Source: Sphingobacterium siyangense
GTDB lineage: Bacteria; Bacteroidota; Bacteroidia; Sphingobacteriales; Sphingobacteriaceae
Assembly (NCBI RefSeq): GCF_007830445.1
Contig: NZ_VLKR01000019.1
Location: 1 to 64,000, forward strand
Length of the DNA stretch: 64,000 bases
Reading direction: 5' to 3'
In this document: positions 25,886 through 33,411 of the stretch, piece after piece
Position numbering within the stretch: the stretch's first letter is position 1
Layout: each line of letters starts with the position of its first letter
Translations under genes and position numbers: made by a program
The notes under the pieces: generated by a model
Databases searched by the model: none
Seen by the model: only the letters and a program-made list of their open reading frames with translations
Told to the model about the DNA's origin: nothing

Positions 25886-26860
25886 ATGAGTAACATTAAA
25901 AAAATTGCTGTTTTGACATCTGGAGGAGATGCTCCAGGAATGAATGCTGGTATCCGTGCTGTTGTTAGAGCGGGTATCTACAATAATCTTGAAGTATTTG
26001 GCGTACGCAGAGGTTATGATGGTCTAGTTAATGGTGAGATTATCCCCATGGATGCTAAATCTGTAGCCAATATCATACAACGTGGTGGTACTATCCTAAA
26101 AACAGCCCGTAGCGAGGCCTTCAAAACTATTGAAGGACGTAAACAGGCTTATGAAAATTTACGCAGCCACGGTATTGATGCCATGGTTGTCATCGGTGGC
26201 GACGGTACATTTACCGGTGCGTCCAAGTTTATAGAAGAATTCGATTTTCCGATCATCGGTCTTCCGGGCACAATTGATAACGATTTGGCCGGCACAGACT
26301 TTACGATTGGTTATGATACAGCCATTAATACAGTTATCCAAGCCGTAGACAAAATTCGCGACACCGCCGAGTCTCATGATAGACTTTTTGTGATCGAAGT
26401 GATGGGCCGCGACTCTGGACTTATCGCCGTTCGCTCTGGTATCAGTACCGGTGCCGAAGCAGTTCTGGTTCCTGAGTTCGAGGTAGACTATGATGCGATC
26501 ATGAAAAGACTTGACAAATCCCGTAAAAATAAATCATCCCGCATTATTATTGTTGCTGAAGGTGACAAAGAAGGCGGCATGGTTGTTTCGGAAAAAATCA
26601 AGGAAAATTTTCCGCATTACGATGTTAGATTATCAATTTTAGGACATATCCAACGCGGCGGAAGCCCAACATGCATGGATCGCGTGTTAGCCAGCAGACT
26701 TGGAGTGGCATCCGTAGAGGCTTTACTACAAGGTCGCAGGGGTGAAATGGCCGGTCTAATTTGCAGTGAAGTAAGATTCACTCCTTTTAAGAGTGCCATC
26801 AAGCATAACGTAAAAATGAATGAAGACCTACTTCGTATCATTGAAATCCTTTCTTTGTAA
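25886..26860 (+). CDS. pfkA: ATP-dependent 6-phosphofructokinase
   Basis: The 324-residue protein has the length and all signature motifs of bacterial PfkA: the ATP loop TSGGDAPGMNAGIRAVVR at the N-terminus, GGDGTF at about 103-108, PGTIDNDLAGTDFTIGYDTA with the catalytic Asp, the substrate motif MGRDSG, and GHIQRGGSP near the C-terminus. It phosphorylates fructose-6-phosphate in glycolysis. It is monocistronic, with a terminator 30 bp after the stop. A possible -7 element TAAATTTG lies at 25744-25751, without a TTG at -33, leaving a leader of about 130 nt. Confidence 0.97.
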   Translation: MSNIKKIAVLTSGGDAPGMNAGIRAVVRAGIYNNLEVFGVRRGYDGLVNGEIIPMDAKSVANIIQRGGTILKTARSEAFKTIEGRKQAYENLRSHGIDAMVVIGGDGTFTGASKFIEEFDFPIIGLPGTIDNDLAGTDFTIGYDTAINTVIQAVDKIRDTAESHDRLFVIEVMGRDSGLIAVRSGISTGAEAVLVPEFEVDYDAIMKRLDKSRKNKSSRIIIVAEGDKEGGMVVSEKIKENFPHYDVRLSILGHIQRGGSPTCMDRVLASRLGVASVEALLQGRRGEMAGLICSEVRFTPFKSAIKHNVKMNEDLLRIIEILSL

Positions 26861-26890
26861 GTGATATAAGTTATTCTTAACTAACAATAG

Positions 26891-26925
26891 AAAAAGAGTA
26901 TACATGTGATGTATACTCTTTTTTT
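26891..26925 (+). terminator. Intrinsic terminator of pfkA
   Basis: A 15-bp stem (26891-26905 with 26909-26923) has a 3-nt loop and a run of seven T at its 3' side, 30 bp after the pfkA stop. Confidence 0.9.
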
Positions 26926-27027
26926 ATGCCTTTCGTTGCTAGATTGTCCAAACCCTTTAGGCAAAGGCCTGACACCTAAACTATCATGTTACCTAAAGCC
27001 AAAATAGTACCATATCCGGCACAGTTG

Positions 27028-27474
27028 TTATTTAAGCAAATTATTGAGGTACTCTTCAGATACCGGAGGTAACTGAATGGCTTGGCCTGCTTTCGCCATC
27101 GAGTCAGCAAAATGATTCGTGTTGCTGATCGCCTGTTCGTAGGCCTTCACAACCTGTTCCGATAAGTGCAATACCTTAGGATCTTTGAGATCAACACGGT
27201 ATTGATTATTTTCCAGTGTAACATGCTGATAAAAACGATATGCAGCAGCTTTTAGTTGGCCCAGCTCCTGTTGCGATAACTGATCGATTCTGGCATTAGG
27301 CGGCAGCGTGACATCGATAAAAGTCGTGTCTTTAGCCAATTGATCAATAGCATGATCCAAAGGAATGGCATGCAATGCCTCTAGGTTGACAACGGGAATC
27401 CCCTTACCCTGATCGCCACTGCAGGAAGCAAGCACCGTCCCCAAGAATATGCCAAAAATTACTGTTTTCTTCAT
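27028..27474 (-). CDS. Small lipoprotein of unknown function
   Basis: I do not recognise this 148-residue protein. It has a lipoprotein signal (LGTVLASCSGD, Cys at about 18), so it should be anchored in the outer or inner membrane facing the periplasm. The mature part is helical and polar (IDQLSQQELGQLKAAAYRFYQ; LSEQVVKAYEQAISNTNHFADSMAKA), with no cysteines or catalytic motif. It stands alone between the pfkA terminator and a terminator belonging to the gene upstream. Its own promoter must lie in the 229 bp before it. Confidence 0.72.
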   Translation of the reverse strand: MKKTVIFGIFLGTVLASCSGDQGKGIPVVNLEALHAIPLDHAIDQLAKDTTFIDVTLPPNARIDQLSQQELGQLKAAAYRFYQHVTLENNQYRVDLKDPKVLHLSEQVVKAYEQAISNTNHFADSMAKAGQAIQLPPVSEEYLNNLLK

Positions 27475-27782
27475 CTATATAATTTTTATTGCCACAATTG
27501 CTTTAGAAATCCCATTGCTCAACTTGTTTAAAACTCAGGATTCATCATCCCCTAGTTGGATTGTACACGAGGATATAGTAGTTCCAAGTGATCATTCGCT
27601 ATAGCAGCAGGCGAAGTTAGTGAATTCCCTCCACGTTATCACAGCCGCTAGCGCAGTAACGATGAAAGCGCAGTTTGATCAGGACAGCTATTATTAAATA
27701 GAAACCCCTAATTGTAGACCCAGCTCACCTGAGTATAACAATTAGGGGTTATTCAAATGCCTAATGGCAGTTATATACCGAT
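27475..27782. other. Intergenic region with one terminator
   Basis: This 308-bp stretch holds the terminator of the TlpA-like gene at 27703-27750 and about 220 bp in which I see no gene, dyad or clear promoter. Confidence 0.4.
27703..27750 (-). terminator. Terminator of the TlpA-like gene
   Basis: A 13-bp perfect stem (27703-27715 with 27738-27750, aacccctaattgt) encloses a 22-nt loop that has its own small ctca/tgag dyad. An A-rich run to the left becomes the U-tract on the minus strand. Confidence 0.8.
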
Positions 27783-28922
27783 TTATTTTAGCAATTCAGC
27801 TAACTTAGCCTCCAAAGCCTCACCTCTTAAATTTGATGCTACAATTTTACCTGAAGGATCGATTAAGAAGTTTTGCGGAATACCACGTACTTCGTACAAC
27901 TTGACCGGAGCCGATTTCCAACCCTGTAGGTCCGAAACGTGTGGCCATTGTTGTAAATTATCATCATGAATAGCTTTCACCCAAGCATCTTTTTTACCCG
28001 GATTGTCTAAAGAAACACCAAACACGGTAAATCCTTTGTCTTTGAATTTATTGAAAGCCGCAACGACATTCGGATTTTCGTGGCGACAAGGACCACACCA
28101 GCTTGCCCAAAAATCCAATAAAACATATTTACCTCTTAAAGAAGATAGGGAAATATTCTTTCCTGTTGTGTCTGGCAATGTGAAATCAGGCGCTACCGAA
28201 CCAACAGCAACTGCTTTCAATTTCTGGATACGCTCAGCCAATTCCTTACCTTTTTCAGAATTTTTCAATTCAGGAGACAATTTCTCAAAAGAAGTCACAT
28301 ATTCATTGACGTTCTCACCGCTGACATTCTCAGACAACAAATCCAACGTGTACCAGCTTTTTGGGTTTTTGTTAATAAATTCAGCATCTGCTTTTTCCAT
28401 TTTTTCGGAAATCTCACCAGCCTGTTTTTGCAAACCTTCGATGAATTTAGGATCCTGTTTTTGAGTCTCCGAAGCCGCATAATATTGTTGGTTCAACGCC
28501 TCGAACGCATCTGTATGAGGTTTCACAAAAGCCTTGTACTGCGTCAGATCATCATTGAGCGCTGTACCCGAGACGGTTGCATCTTTGAATCCTTTGGTTG
28601 CATCGACTTTGATAACTCCTTTAGAAAGATATAGCTGTGCTGTTTCAGGCTGCTTTTGACTATTTCTAAGTTCAGCAAAAGATAAGCCTTCCGGTGAATA
28701 GATCATCATACCCTTCGTTGGCGAAGCCACCTGTCCGTTGAACTTAAACTCACCTTTTACAACCGTTGCTGAATCTGTCTGGCGAGTTCCATTGGCAGCA
28801 TATTGCATAAACACTTTCGCTTTGTCTGACGTCGTGTTTACCTTTCCTGTAACCGTATAGCTTTCTTGTGCCATTAACAAGGCTGGTAAAAAGCTTAAAC
28901 CCATTAATATTCCCTTTTTCAT
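27783..28922 (-). CDS. TlpA-family thiol-disulfide oxidoreductase with an N-terminal DUF4369 domain
   Basis: The 379-residue protein has a signal peptide (MKKGILMGLSFLPALLMAQ), a DUF4369-type beta domain (about 20-130), a helical linker rich in Lys and Glu (about 130-235), and a C-terminal thioredoxin/AhpC-TSA domain with active site WASWCGPCRHENP. DUF4369-TlpA proteins reduce disulfides in the periplasm or at the cell surface. I start it at the ATG at 28920-28922, which gives a normal signal peptide; the longer frame adds ten residues that do not look like one. It may be fed by the DsbD system at 23.4-25.7 kb. Confidence 0.9.
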   Translation of the reverse strand: MKKGILMGLSFLPALLMAQESYTVTGKVNTTSDKAKVFMQYAANGTRQTDSATVVKGEFKFNGQVASPTKGMMIYSPEGLSFAELRNSQKQPETAQLYLSKGVIKVDATKGFKDATVSGTALNDDLTQYKAFVKPHTDAFEALNQQYYAASETQKQDPKFIEGLQKQAGEISEKMEKADAEFINKNPKSWYTLDLLSENVSGENVNEYVTSFEKLSPELKNSEKGKELAERIQKLKAVAVGSVAPDFTLPDTTGKNISLSSLRGKYVLLDFWASWCGPCRHENPNVVAAFNKFKDKGFTVFGVSLDNPGKKDAWVKAIHDDNLQQWPHVSDLQGWKSAPVKLYEVRGIPQNFLIDPSGKIVASNLRGEALEAKLAELLK

Positions 28923-28996
28923 AATTATATACTTCCCATAAATGTAAAACATTTCCGTTTCACTGTCGTTCTATTTAACATTATTTAGCAAAGATG

Positions 28997-29803
28997 TTAC
29001 CAACGTCCTGAAGCACCGCCACCGCCAAAATCACCGCCACCGAAACCGCCAAAACCGCCACCTGAACCGCCGCCGAAGCCACCGCCACCACCTCGGCCGC
29101 CACCGCCGCCAAGACCATTCAGCAATGTCCACCAAAAGATATCAGAAGCGCCACGTCCATTCATCACACGACCGCCACCACCGCCACCGCGGCCGCCGCG
29201 ATTGGAGAAAATAACAATCAAGAATATCACAATAATAATGACAAACATCACCGAACCTGACCCCTTTCCTTTCGGTTGTTTTGGATCAGCTTTGTATTCG
29301 CCTTTTGTGTAGGAAATTAAGGAACTGGTCGCATCGTCGACTCCTTTGTAGTAATCCCCCTGACGAAAAGCCGGTTTGATATCATTTTCAATAATACGAT
29401 ATGCAATGGCATCGGGGACAGCCCCCTCTATACCATAACCTGTTTGAATAGTTACCGCACGATCTCCCAGGGCTACCAACAACAGAATACCATTATTATA
29501 CTTTTTATTCCCAATACCCCATTTTTTCGCTAAACGGACTGCATAATCAGAAATGTCATAGCCGCCGGTTGAATTCATCATAACCACAGCAATTTGCGTA
29601 GATGCGGAATCCTCAAATGCCAATAGCTTCTGCTCCAATAATTGCTTCTGACTTGCTGTCAATGTGTTTGTATAATCATTGACAAGTCTGTTTGATGTTT
29701 CTGGGAAATCTTGACCCAATACTGTGGCTATCGACAGCAGACAAAGCAACATAGCCATAGCAGGGATTCGAATCCGAGAAAATAATCTCGATACAAATTT
29801 CAT
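28997..29803 (-). CDS. TPM domain protein (YgcG family) with Gly-rich tail
   Basis: The 268-residue protein has a signal peptide (cut near VLGQ, about 30) and a TPM domain (about 35-175; RLVNDYTNTLTASQKQLLEQKL, then STQIAVVMMNSTGGYD). One membrane helix follows at about 194-210 (VMFVIIIVIFLIVIFSN), then a glycine-dominated tail broken by the hydrophobic segment ASDIFWWTLLNGLG. The topology places the TPM domain in the periplasm and the tail in the cytoplasm. TPM proteins are tied to membrane quality control and photosystem repair in other organisms; the bacterial role is open. It follows a second TPM gene by 157 bp. Confidence 0.87.
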   Translation of the reverse strand: MKFVSRLFSRIRIPAMAMLLCLLSIATVLGQDFPETSNRLVNDYTNTLTASQKQLLEQKLLAFEDSASTQIAVVMMNSTGGYDISDYAVRLAKKWGIGNKKYNNGILLLVALGDRAVTIQTGYGIEGAVPDAIAYRIIENDIKPAFRQGDYYKGVDDATSSLISYTKGEYKADPKQPKGKGSGSVMFVIIIVIFLIVIFSNRGGRGGGGGGRVMNGRGASDIFWWTLLNGLGGGGGRGGGGGFGGGSGGGFGGFGGGDFGGGGASGRW

Positions 29804-29960
29804 CCTATTATTCTCTTTTATTCATTTTTATTTGCCTTAAGCAATCTTGATGCTCCTAATGGCGTTCCGTGAATCCCGAAGTCGGGTTTATCACAATTTT
29901 TATCAATCTATTTGCGAGACAGGCGATAGCAGCTCGGGGTTCTTGCTGGTCACTTAACAA

Positions 29961-30389
29961 TTAACGGTCTCCAAAAACAATATCATTTGGAAGCTCATTG
30001 ATGTCATCGTGTTCACGCGGAAAGAATTTTGCCAATTGTTTACCCGCATGCTCGATCCCTTTGACCAAGCCCTCAACAATGCGATCCACCCGAAACTCCG
30101 CCACCATAAGATCTTTGGTACTGTTCCAAAAATCACTTTCTACACGTTGGTGGATTCCCTTATCGCCAATAATGGAAAATTTATGATCCTCAAGCGCGAT
30201 ATAGATAAGAACACCGTTTTTCAACGTGGTCTTATGCATGCCCAATTTGGAAAAATAATGTGTTGCACGATCATGTACCTCGTCGGGGCAATGATTTTCT
30301 ACCACTACACGAATCTCACCAGAAGTCTCGTTTTCAGCCACATTAATGGCGTGAACGATCTTCTCTTGTTCTTCAGAATTTAATGCCAT
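29961..30389 (-). CDS. Short soluble TPM domain protein
   Basis: The 142-residue protein is a TPM domain without a signal peptide: LNSEEQEKIVHAINVAENETSGEIRVVVENHC is the start of the fold (read in sections), followed by KTTLKNGVLIYIALEDHKFSIIGDKGIHQRV and a helical end. It probably sits at the cytoplasmic side or is peripheral. I start it at ATG 30387-30389 (MALNSEEQ), where the family begins. It lies between the LemA gene and the secreted TPM gene, an arrangement common in Bacteroidota. Confidence 0.85.
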   Translation of the reverse strand: MALNSEEQEKIVHAINVAENETSGEIRVVVENHCPDEVHDRATHYFSKLGMHKTTLKNGVLIYIALEDHKFSIIGDKGIHQRVESDFWNSTKDLMVAEFRVDRIVEGLVKGIEHAGKQLAKFFPREHDDINELPNDIVFGDR

Positions 30390-30479
30390 AGTCTGTATAC
30401 GCTTACACTTCAAAACCAGATTACCAGACGGTTATTCCAGATTCAAAGTACCTAAAACTAGTTAAAACACGATAAAAAA

Positions 30480-30516
30480 ATGGATGATGTGCTTCTACGA
30501 AAGCCGCATCATCCAT
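30480..30516 (-). terminator. Terminator between lemA and the TPM genes
   Basis: A 10-bp perfect outer stem (30480-30489 with 30507-30516, atggatgatg) continues into gctt/aagc. The plus-strand A-run at 30473-30480 gives a U-tract on the leftward transcript. It follows the lemA stop by 28 bp. Confidence 0.75.
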
Positions 30517-30544
30517 CGTCCTGTTCATTACTAACAATTTATTA

Positions 30545-31129
30545 TTAGAATGATACCGTTGGCGCTTTATCCGAACCTGGGGCTGCAGTAAATGTACCTT
30601 TCGCCTTAAATCCGAACATACCCGCCATTAAATTATTCGGGAAGCTACGTACGGTGGTATTGTATTGCTGTACCGCTTCATTGTAAGATCTACGTTCTGT
30701 TGAAATACGATTTTCAGTACCTTCCAACTGTGCTTGTAATTCCAAAAAGTTCTGATTTGCCTTCAAATCAGGATAAGCTTCAACCGACGCTAAAAGACGA
30801 CTCAACGAACCGCTGAATTCATCCTGAACTTTTTGAAACTTGGCAATATTCTCCTCAGACAAATCATCGGCATTAATCGTTACCGAAGTTGCTTTAGCTC
30901 TTGCCTCTACAACGGCTGTCAATGTACTTTCTTCGTGCTTTGCCGCTCCTTTTACCGTATTAACCAAATTTGGAACTAGATCCGCACGACGTTGATACGC
31001 ATTTTCAACTTGTGCCCATTTTCCTTTAACATTCTCATCTTGTGAGACCATCGTATTGTAGCCACAGGAGTTTAATGATACTAATGCAAATAAACCACAT
31101 AGGGCGACCAAAAATCTTTTAATTTTCAT
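30545..31129 (-). CDS. lemA: LemA family lipoprotein
   Basis: This 194-residue protein starts with a signal and lipobox (FALVSLNSCGYN, Cys at about 22). It continues with the LemA coiled-coil fold: VKGKWAQVENAYQRRADLVPNLVNTVKG, FQKVQDEFSGSLSRLLAS, then RSYNEAVQQYNTTVRSFPNNLMAGMFGF, the family's most conserved end. LemA proteins are membrane-anchored helical bundles of unknown biochemical role, often next to TPM proteins as here. It is the first gene of a leftward group, but a terminator hairpin sits between it and the TPM genes. Confidence 0.93.
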   Translation of the reverse strand: MKIKRFLVALCGLFALVSLNSCGYNTMVSQDENVKGKWAQVENAYQRRADLVPNLVNTVKGAAKHEESTLTAVVEARAKATSVTINADDLSEENIAKFQKVQDEFSGSLSRLLASVEAYPDLKANQNFLELQAQLEGTENRISTERRSYNEAVQQYNTTVRSFPNNLMAGMFGFKAKGTFTAAPGSDKAPTVSF

Positions 31130-31245
31130 TGTTCAAAGAATTAAATACTATTCAAATTATACGGTTACACTATCAAAGCATATACCAAGCTCTTACTAAG
31201 ATAAGAATATTTTTATTTCCAAATCTCCAAATAGCCAATAATCAT

Positions 31246-31253
31246 TAACTTTG
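31246..31253 (+). promoter_or_regulatory. Candidate -7 element (TAACTTTG)
   Basis: TAACTTTG matches the Bacteroidota -7 consensus and lies 36 bp before the start of the FAD-dependent dehydrogenase gene. No TTG is found at the usual -33 distance. Confidence 0.4.
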
Positions 31254-31288
31254 TCTCGGTTTTGGGATAAAAACCCAGCCCTCATACT

Positions 31289-32833
31289 ATGCAAAAAGAA
31301 ATCGAAATTGCGATACTTCCAGAAAGGATCGAGGACGAACAGTACATTATACAGCAGGGCATAAAAGCTTTACGCGTTCAACCCCAGCAAATCAAAGGTT
31401 ATAAAATCCGGAAACGTTCAATTGATGCCCGAAGCAAGCAGGTGGTCTACCGGGCAAGGGTTATCTACTATATCGATGAACTGCCTGTTCCTGAAATCTA
31501 CGAAAATAATTTCAAGTCTGTCAAAGACGGAAAACCCGTTATTATTATTGGTGCAGGCCCTGCCGGCATATTTGCGGCTATCCGCTGCATTGAGCGTGGG
31601 CTCAAACCAATTGTAATCGAACGCGGTAAGAAAGTACAGGACCGTAGACGCGATCTCGCAAAGCTGAACCGGGAAGGCATCGTAAATCCCGAATCAAACT
31701 ACTGTTTTGGTGAAGGTGGAGCCGGAACTTACTCTGATGGGAAACTATATACACGTTCCAATAAAAGAGGTGATGTAGACAAAGTGCTCAATCTTTTTGT
31801 CTCCCATGGTGCTACGACAGATATTCTAGTCAATGCACGGCCACATATTGGCACAAATAAACTACCGCATATTATTGAAGCAATGCGTGAGAGTGTTATT
31901 GAATTTGGCGGCGAATTTCATTTTGATCAACGTGTCGACGACATTTTAGAATCTTTCGGTCATGTGCGAGGTGTCAAGTTAGCCAGTGGCGAAGAAATTA
32001 AGGCCGATCACGTCATCGTAGCAACAGGACACTCTGCACGGGACATTTTTGAGCTTTTTCACCGTAATAACTGGCTGATCGAAGCCAAAGCCTTTGCATT
32101 GGGTGTGCGCATCGAACATCCGCAGTTAATCATTGATCAGGCGCAATACCATTGTCAGGTTAGAAGCGAGCATTTACCCCCTGCATATTATAGTTTGGTT
32201 GAGCAGGTTAATGACCGTGGAGTATTTTCATTCTGCATGTGCCCAGGTGGCGTTATCGCTCCCTGTGCAACAGATTTAGATGAAATCGTTGTCAACGGAT
32301 GGTCCCCATCCAAACGAAATAATCCGCACGCCAATTCAGGTACCGTTATTCAGATTAACCTTGAGGACGTTGCCAATGCACATAAGGATCCTTTTGCATT
32401 ACTTAATTTTCAGAAAGAGATCGAGCGAAAGGCTTTTGCCGTAGGTGGCGGTAAACTTGTTGCTCCCGCACAACGTATGGTCGACTTTGTCGAAGGGCGT
32501 GTATCGATGGATCTGCCAGAAAACTCCTACAAGCCCGGAACAGCCTCTGCAGATCTCACCGAAGTGCTACCTGCTTTTGTTCACGAAGCATTACGCGGTG
32601 CACTGCCAATCTTTGGCAAAAAGATGAAAGGGTATTATACCAATGAAGCCATTTTGGTTGGTGTAGAATCACGTACATCTTCGCCGATTCGGATTCCTAG
32701 AAATAAAGAAGATTTACAACACCCTCAGGTCAAAGGACTTTACCCTTGTGGTGAGGGTGCAGGTTATGCCGGAGGCATCATTTCAGCGGCTATAGACGGT
32801 ATTAATTGTGTTGATGCGATCAATTTAAGTTAA
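31289..32833 (+). CDS. FAD-dependent dehydrogenase (COG2509-like)
   Basis: The 514-residue protein has an N-terminal domain of about 80 residues (ILPERIEDEQYIIQQGIKAL). The dinucleotide-binding motif IIIGAGPAGIFAAIRCIERG lies at about 85-104, followed by PIVIERGKKVQDRRRDLAKL. The segment NYCFGEGGAGTYSDGKLYTR marks this uncharacterised dehydrogenase family, and GLYPCGEGAGYAGGIISAAI near the end is the second FAD contact. It is a cytoplasmic flavoprotein whose substrate is unknown. It stands alone, between the divergent lemA and the tRNA-Gly gene. Confidence 0.9.
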   Translation: MQKEIEIAILPERIEDEQYIIQQGIKALRVQPQQIKGYKIRKRSIDARSKQVVYRARVIYYIDELPVPEIYENNFKSVKDGKPVIIIGAGPAGIFAAIRCIERGLKPIVIERGKKVQDRRRDLAKLNREGIVNPESNYCFGEGGAGTYSDGKLYTRSNKRGDVDKVLNLFVSHGATTDILVNARPHIGTNKLPHIIEAMRESVIEFGGEFHFDQRVDDILESFGHVRGVKLASGEEIKADHVIVATGHSARDIFELFHRNNWLIEAKAFALGVRIEHPQLIIDQAQYHCQVRSEHLPPAYYSLVEQVNDRGVFSFCMCPGGVIAPCATDLDEIVVNGWSPSKRNNPHANSGTVIQINLEDVANAHKDPFALLNFQKEIERKAFAVGGGKLVAPAQRMVDFVEGRVSMDLPENSYKPGTASADLTEVLPAFVHEALRGALPIFGKKMKGYYTNEAILVGVESRTSSPIRIPRNKEDLQHPQVKGLYPCGEGAGYAGGIISAAIDGINCVDAINLS

Positions 32834-32851
32834 CATTTTTTGTTTTTTCTC

Positions 32852-32882
32852 TTGCAGAATACGAATAAATGCCTTACTTTTG
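32852..32882 (+). promoter_or_regulatory. Promoter of tRNA-Gly
   Basis: TTG at 32852-32854, a 20-bp spacer and TACTTTTG at 32875-32882 form a full Bacteroidota promoter ending 10 bp before the mature tRNA. This shows the tRNA is transcribed on its own. Confidence 0.78.
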
Positions 32883-32892
32883 TAGCATCAAC

Positions 32893-32965
32893 GCGAAAGT
32901 AGCTCAGTTGGTAGAGCACAACCTTGCCAAGGTTGGGGTCGCGAGTTCGAATCTCGTCTTTCGCT
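32893..32965 (+). tRNA. tRNA-Gly (anticodon GCC)
   Basis: The 73-nt cloverleaf is complete: acceptor stem gcgaaag/ctttcgc (32893-32899 with 32958-32964), D arm gctc...gagc, anticodon stem caacc/ggttg with loop ttGCCaa (anticodon at 32926-32928), T arm with gcgag ttcgaat ctcgt, and discriminator T at 32965. CCA is not encoded. It has its own promoter upstream and a terminator hairpin directly downstream. Confidence 0.97.
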
Positions 32966-32968
32966 CTA

Positions 32969-32997
32969 AAAAAGCTTCCAAAATTTGGAAGCTTTTT
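32969..32997 (+). terminator. Terminator of tRNA-Gly
   Basis: The stem aaaaagcttcc/ggaagcttttt (32969-32979 with 32987-32997) with a 7-nt loop and T-run directly follows the tRNA. Confidence 0.88.
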
Positions 32998-33195
32998 CTA
33001 TTCTATAGCATTATACTTTTTTTTTGCCAGCCTTCTAATTGGATCATTGAAAAGATATAATACCCCAACCAATACCACAATAAGTCCTGCTATAACAAAA
33101 GCCGTTGCAATAGCATCTGCTGTAAATACTGAACGGTCAGCACATTACCATAAAATAAGCACAATAGGCCACCTTAATACAAAAATAAGTAAGAT
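32998..33195 (-). pseudogene. Possible remnant of a small membrane protein
   Basis: On the minus strand one frame from 33195 to the TAG at 32998-33000 encodes two hydrophobic stretches (LLIFVLRWPIVLILW and VIAGLIVVLVGVLYLF). A basic tail, DPIRRLAKKK, follows. An in-frame TAA at 33145-33147 separates the stretches, and no ATG is available. It reads like the positive-inside end of a decayed membrane gene, but antisense AT-rich DNA can mimic this. It has no family assignment and low certainty. Confidence 0.22.
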
Positions 33196-33351
33196 TTAGA
33201 CTCACTATCATCTATTTATCGATAGAGGCTTAACAAGAAAAAAGCGAACACGCTATAAAACCCAAGGTTTATAAGCGTAAATTGTATATAAAGACAAGTA
33301 CATGGTCGTACAAAACCACAGAAAGATACCACAGATCCAATTGTTTCTATA
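33196..33351. other. Intergenic remainder before the suf terminator
   Basis: No gene is visible. An imperfect hairpin (33251-33277, cgct...agcg with AT-rich middle) is the only structure. With the tRNA unit and the possible remnant, it makes up the 578-bp stretch between the dehydrogenase gene and sufD. Confidence 0.35.
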
Positions 33352-33386
33352 AAAATGGCGTTCACCGTATCGGTAAACGCCATTTT
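33352..33386 (-). terminator. Terminator of the sufBCD operon
   Basis: The outer stem aaaatggcgtt/aacgccatttt (33352-33362 with 33376-33386) continues, after one mismatch, into accg/cggt around a 3-nt loop. The A-run on the left gives the U-tract for the leftward operon. It lies 26 bp after the sufD stop. Confidence 0.88.
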
Positions 33387-33411
33387 AAAAGCTATATGAT
33401 CCTAAATGGAT

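Noticed and set aside
28003..28464. 153-residue plus-strand open frame inside the TlpA-like gene
   Set aside because: It is antisense to a well-supported thioredoxin-domain gene and has no recognisable domain or upstream signals.
28997..29300. Apparent repetitive DNA rich in ccaccgcc
   Set aside because: It is the coding sequence of the Gly-rich tail of the TPM protein on the minus strand, not a non-coding repeat.
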